Source: Oreohelix idahoensis (lineage: Eukaryota; Mollusca; Gastropoda; Stylommatophora; Oreohelicidae). Taken from it: DNA of 64,000 nucleotides. The notes under the pieces are model-generated. The model did no database searches. It saw nothing but the letters and a program-made list of their open reading frames with translations, and was not told where the DNA came from. The stretch's first letter is position 1. Each line of letters begins with the position of its first letter. The position numbers and the translations under genes were made by a program. The DNA is taken from the NCBI GenBank assembly GCA_024509875.1, contig JAMPIV010018968.1, positions 92,749-156,748 of the forward strand, read 5' to 3'. This document shows positions 61,000 through 64,000 of this stretch, one piece after another.

Positions 61000-61287
61000 T
61001 AAATCGTTTTGTCTGTTGTGCAAAGACAGGGAGCAAAAGAGAGAGCCATTCGATGGGTTGTGTTCTGTCTGGTCTATGGAAGATAGTGAATAAGATCAAA
61101 CCGTACCTCATCAAATATTTCCTTGGTCAAGATTTTAAGTACTTAGTCAAGCGAAATAATAATTGTATGTGTATTGCCACTCCCGAGTTAAAGTTTTTAG
61201 ATATAAACAACTACTTAGCCCCTGGTTTTAGCTATAGTAAGTGTGATAAAATTAACCGTGATACAACGTTAAAATATCTCCAAAGAT
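61000..61287 (+). pseudogene. Protein-primed DNA polymerase B fragment (Polinton type)
   Basis: The frame at 61053-61287 reads NKIKPYLIKYFLGQDFKYLV, KRNNNCMCIATPELKFLDIN and NYLAPGFSYSKC. The block F-L-D-(I/V)-x-N-Y-L-A-P-G-x-S-Y is characteristic of the exonuclease region of DNA_pol_B_2 polymerases in Polintons/Mavericks and their virus relatives, where it lies between Exo II and Exo III. After SKC the homology stops, and the frame runs through KINRDTTLKYLQR to a TAA. The polymerase domain is absent. Its place, about 0.5 kb inside a Polinton-type terminus once LINE-A is subtracted, supports a deleted Polinton copy. Confidence 0.75.
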
Positions 61288-61440
61288 AAAATGTAGGGAT
61301 AAAAATAATGCGTAAGCTACTAGACGACATGATCGCCCACGCCGCGGGTCACCACCCGCCATGGAAACTAACTTGTTAGACGTGAAGGCAAAACATTTAC
61401 CCTTGGAACGGGATGAGAACGGAGATCAAAAGGAAAAAAT

Positions 61441-61722
61441 ATGACTGAACACGTGCTTGAAACTAGCAAGGCTAAAAAGACGCAATTGGTGGGGAAAGGA
61501 AAAAAAATTCACGTCCCCAAGTTGACACAAGGTAAAGAAATCGACAAAAGGGACCTTAGCTATTATACGCAACAGTCATTTCTTGGACGCTTTTGCGATA
61601 ACTTAGTCCGTTTATTTGAATTCAGCGGCAAACGCATTACAGAAGATGCTCGAAAATATTTCAAAAAAAACCAACTAACCTTGAAAAGTAACTTTTTCTT
61701 AATAATAATGTTAGGAATATAA
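61441..61722 (+). CDS. Hypothetical 93-codon frame next to PolB fragment
   Basis: Starts MTEHVLETSKAKKTQLVGKG, Lys-rich, with SYYTQQSFLGRFCDNLVRLF in the middle. It follows the PolB remnant on the same strand and could be part of the same element. No family was recognised; it may be chance. Confidence 0.3.
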   Translation: MTEHVLETSKAKKTQLVGKGKKIHVPKLTQGKEIDKRDLSYYTQQSFLGRFCDNLVRLFEFSGKRITEDARKYFKKNQLTLKSNFFLIIMLGI

Positions 61723-63140
61723 AACCTAGCTGGCCTGATGGCCCATCTTGAGCAGTGAAATAATATGCTTTCATTTATACAGACGGATAGATAATAAGAA
61801 AGATATTGACAAAAGACTGTGTTGTTCATATCAGCGAGCGACTGCATTGAAACAAAAAATGTCACTAATTTTTAAAATTGCGGCCTTGAGACTCAAGTGC
61901 TAAAATCCAGTTAGAATGAAAGAGAGGGAATGTGGTGGAGAATTGTGGCTAAAAATAACTTTAAAGGCAAAATTGTGTAGGGGACGGCAGAGTTGGTTCA
62001 AAAAAACAAGTGTGTTTTTTTTTTGTGAAACGCAAGTAGAGACAGACGGACCAACAGACAAAAATACATACTTGACTGAGGTATGACTGAATTGACTTTT
62101 GGTAGGAGGTTTGAATTGAAAAGGAAAAAAGGCGGTGATTGGCCACAGATAAACATATTATCGGCGCTCAGACGCGCATTTTTGCCATTCATCATAAGTT
62201 GTCCAGTAGTAGACACAGTAAATAATTCAGTGGTGTATTTCCCAGAAGCTAATTGAAATGTTTAGAGGGACGCCATACTAGAGCCAGCAGCTCAGCTGAG
62301 TTTTGCTAGCATATAACTGTGTTCTCTATTCATAATTCTGGTAAGACTGAAAGTATTTCTTTGTATATTTTAATATTTGTTTAATGTTTCGAGTGATTTG
62401 ATACTGCCATATTAAAATCTATCCCTTACAACAAGTAAGGATTCGCTCTAGACCCCCCGCCCTAGTTCAGGGTCTAGAGACAAACAGAATACATAAACTC
62501 CAGCAAGGATTATGAAGGGCGGATCAAGTGTTGAGATCAGTGGAACATATCACCTATCCTATTCTATGGCAAGAAGCTAATGAACATATTTCAGAATATG
62601 TAGTCTGGGGGAGCTTATCCTATGTGAAACCAACTTGGTAAGATGTGCTGTATGGTCAGAGAGATCTGACCCCGTCTATGTGGTGTTGTTGTGTGTAGAG
62701 TTGTGTGCAGAAATGGTTTAGAGGATGGAATTCTGACACATGACCAATACTTTTATTTCAGAACTGTGAGTTTTTTTTTTATTTGGCACCAATGTGGTGT
62801 CAAATGCTATGTTGAAAATACAAGAGTGGACCCGTGCAGTCTAATATTTTGGCAGAGCATCCTTATATTGCCCCCAAGCACGGAGAGGTGGGGCCACCAG
62901 ATTCCAGCACCAGAACTACTCATTCAAGATACGTGAGCGTCTGGCCTGCTGGACATTCACCAACTCAACTTATTTTCTAACACACCAACTATATTCCCAT
63001 CAATAAATGGACAATGTTTAGTCGCCATAGACAGGGAGTGATGAGGCCACCCCAACAGCACATCCATTAATCGTTCTCCCAGATAAATTACAACTATAAA
63101 CAGTAGTCTGCCATCAATGGTACCTATACCTTGTAGCGGT
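61723..63140. other. No recognised gene
   Basis: AT-rich with scattered short frames. The other end of the Polinton-like element was not found, so either it was truncated or it lies outside the window. Confidence 0.4.
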
Positions 63141-64000
63141 ATGGCAGCTTGTGTACCCTGACAATCCCCAGAGCTATGCCAGTGGGAGTTTTACTCCTGG
63201 TAGGTTCAACCATGCTGGACTGGTCTGCGTGGGTAGGGGTCAGACAAAAGCTGGTACCCTGGTCCTCCAGGTTGGGGGTTTTAGCACAGGGCCGACACCC
63301 CTGTCTGTGTAAAAAAATCGCACACGTTACGGAAACAGCAATAAATGAAAATACTTTGATGCGGGACGGACATCCGGAGTCTCAGGCTCGTATGACTGAC
63401 AGTGGTGAAAGCCGAAAGGAAGCCACTGATATGAAAACGGATGCCCAGACCGCAAAACACGAAACCAGAATTGGTTTTTGGAATGTCAGAACTATGAATG
63501 AGGCAGGAAAGCTGAGACAGATCACAGCAGAGATGAGGAATTACAAACTACATATCCTGGGAATAAGCGAGAGCAGATGGACAGGGATGGGGAGAATAAA
63601 AACAGCTACAGGGGAAACAGTACTTTATTCTGGTAGAGAGGACGGTCAGCACAACGAAGGTGTAGCCATTATCCTTAATAAAGGAATGGAAAGGTCTCTA
63701 CTGGAATGGAAACCCATTAACAACAGACTAATAAGAGCAAGACTGAGAGGGAGATTCACCAACACCACAATTATACAATGCTATGCACCAACAAACGACA
63801 GCGATGAAGAGCTCAAGGATGAGTTCTATCAACAGGTAAAAAAGGAAATGGAAACTGTACCCAGGTACGATCTTATTATAGTAATGGGAGACCTAAATGC
63901 GAAAGTTGGAACACATAATAATTATAACGAAAGAGTAATGGGGAAATGCGGCAGTGGAACAGTAAATTAAAATGGGGACAAATTAATAAGCTTCAAAAGG
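63141..64000 (+). mobile_element. LINE-F, 5' end (continues beyond the window)
   Basis: A GC-richer leader (CTGGTCCTCCAGGTTGGGGG, TTTTAGCACAGGGCCGACAC) is followed by the ORF2 start. The leader type differs from LINE-A, B and C. Confidence 0.8.
63346..63970 (+). pseudogene. LINE-F APE endonuclease domain with a nonsense codon
   Basis: The frame contains TRIGFWNVRTMNEAGKLRQI, LGISESRWTGMG, NTTIIQCYAPTNDSDEEL, LIIVMGDLNAKVGTHNN and VMGKCGSGTVN, the usual APE series with the Asn, Glu and GD-x-N residues. TAA at 63968-63970 interrupts just before the expected NGDKLISF block, which follows in the same frame. An ATG further upstream (63176 or earlier) is in frame, but those codons belong to the leader by composition. 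The MRDGHPESQ start near 63359 is more likely. Confidence 0.85.

Overview
Every recognisable gene here is animal-like, and almost all of the window is transposable element. A spliced host gene (GPATCH3 homologue, minus strand, about 38.8-46.3 kb) sits among several APE-type LINE families, Tc1/mariner elements, a Ty3/Gypsy element, Polinton/Maverick-like sequences, a tRNA-derived SINE, (TA)n arrays and satellites. This is nuclear DNA of a metazoan. The repeat spectrum would suit a marine invertebrate such as a mollusc or other lophotrochozoan, but the sequence does not name the species.

Layout. 1-1.0 kb: decayed Tc1-like transposase. 1.66-2.19 kb: 12 x 44-bp tandem repeat. 3.0-34.2 kb: an old LINE whose reading frame is split by a 30.6-kb inserted palindrome (3218-33863). 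The palindrome is flanked by the 6-bp duplication GATGTG, starts AGTAGTAT and ends with its complement, and folds around a 44-bp spacer (23600-23643). Its arms derive from about 6.5 kb each. They were later enlarged separately: left by a LINE-A, a SINE-like element, a LINE-D piece, a Gypsy element, a mariner, and a LINE-A 3' fragment; right by a LINE-B and a Tc1 element; the centre by another LINE-A. Each arm serves as the empty-site control for insertions in the other. Both arms carry a mirrored candidate two-exon gene of unknown function, an AT-rich minisatellite, and higher-order repeats.

34.2-36.9 kb: mariner fragment, a 58-bp satellite with higher-order structure, then 28-bp repeats. 37-46.3 kb: the GPATCH3-like gene with a SINE, LINE-C fragments and a LINE-A in its introns. 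46.8-54.5 kb: LINE-G fragment, then a nearly full-length LINE-B split by a nearly full-length LINE-C. 54.5-55.1 kb: a perfect direct repeat of about 150 bp. 55.25-57.04 kb: a small element with Polinton-style inverted repeats carrying one gene with a PC4-like domain, a TATA box and a polyadenylation signal. 58.08-61.7 kb: the end of a second, nearly identical Polinton-type element, interrupted by LINE-A, followed by a protein-primed DNA polymerase B fragment. 63.1-64 kb: 5' end of another LINE, running out of the window.

The most unusual object is the giant palindrome. Its ends, target-site size and terminal motif architecture match the two Polinton-like elements at 55-61 kb. I infer that it may be an integrated fold-back (snap-back) product of a protein-primed linear element. 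LINE family letters A-G are local labels for this window.
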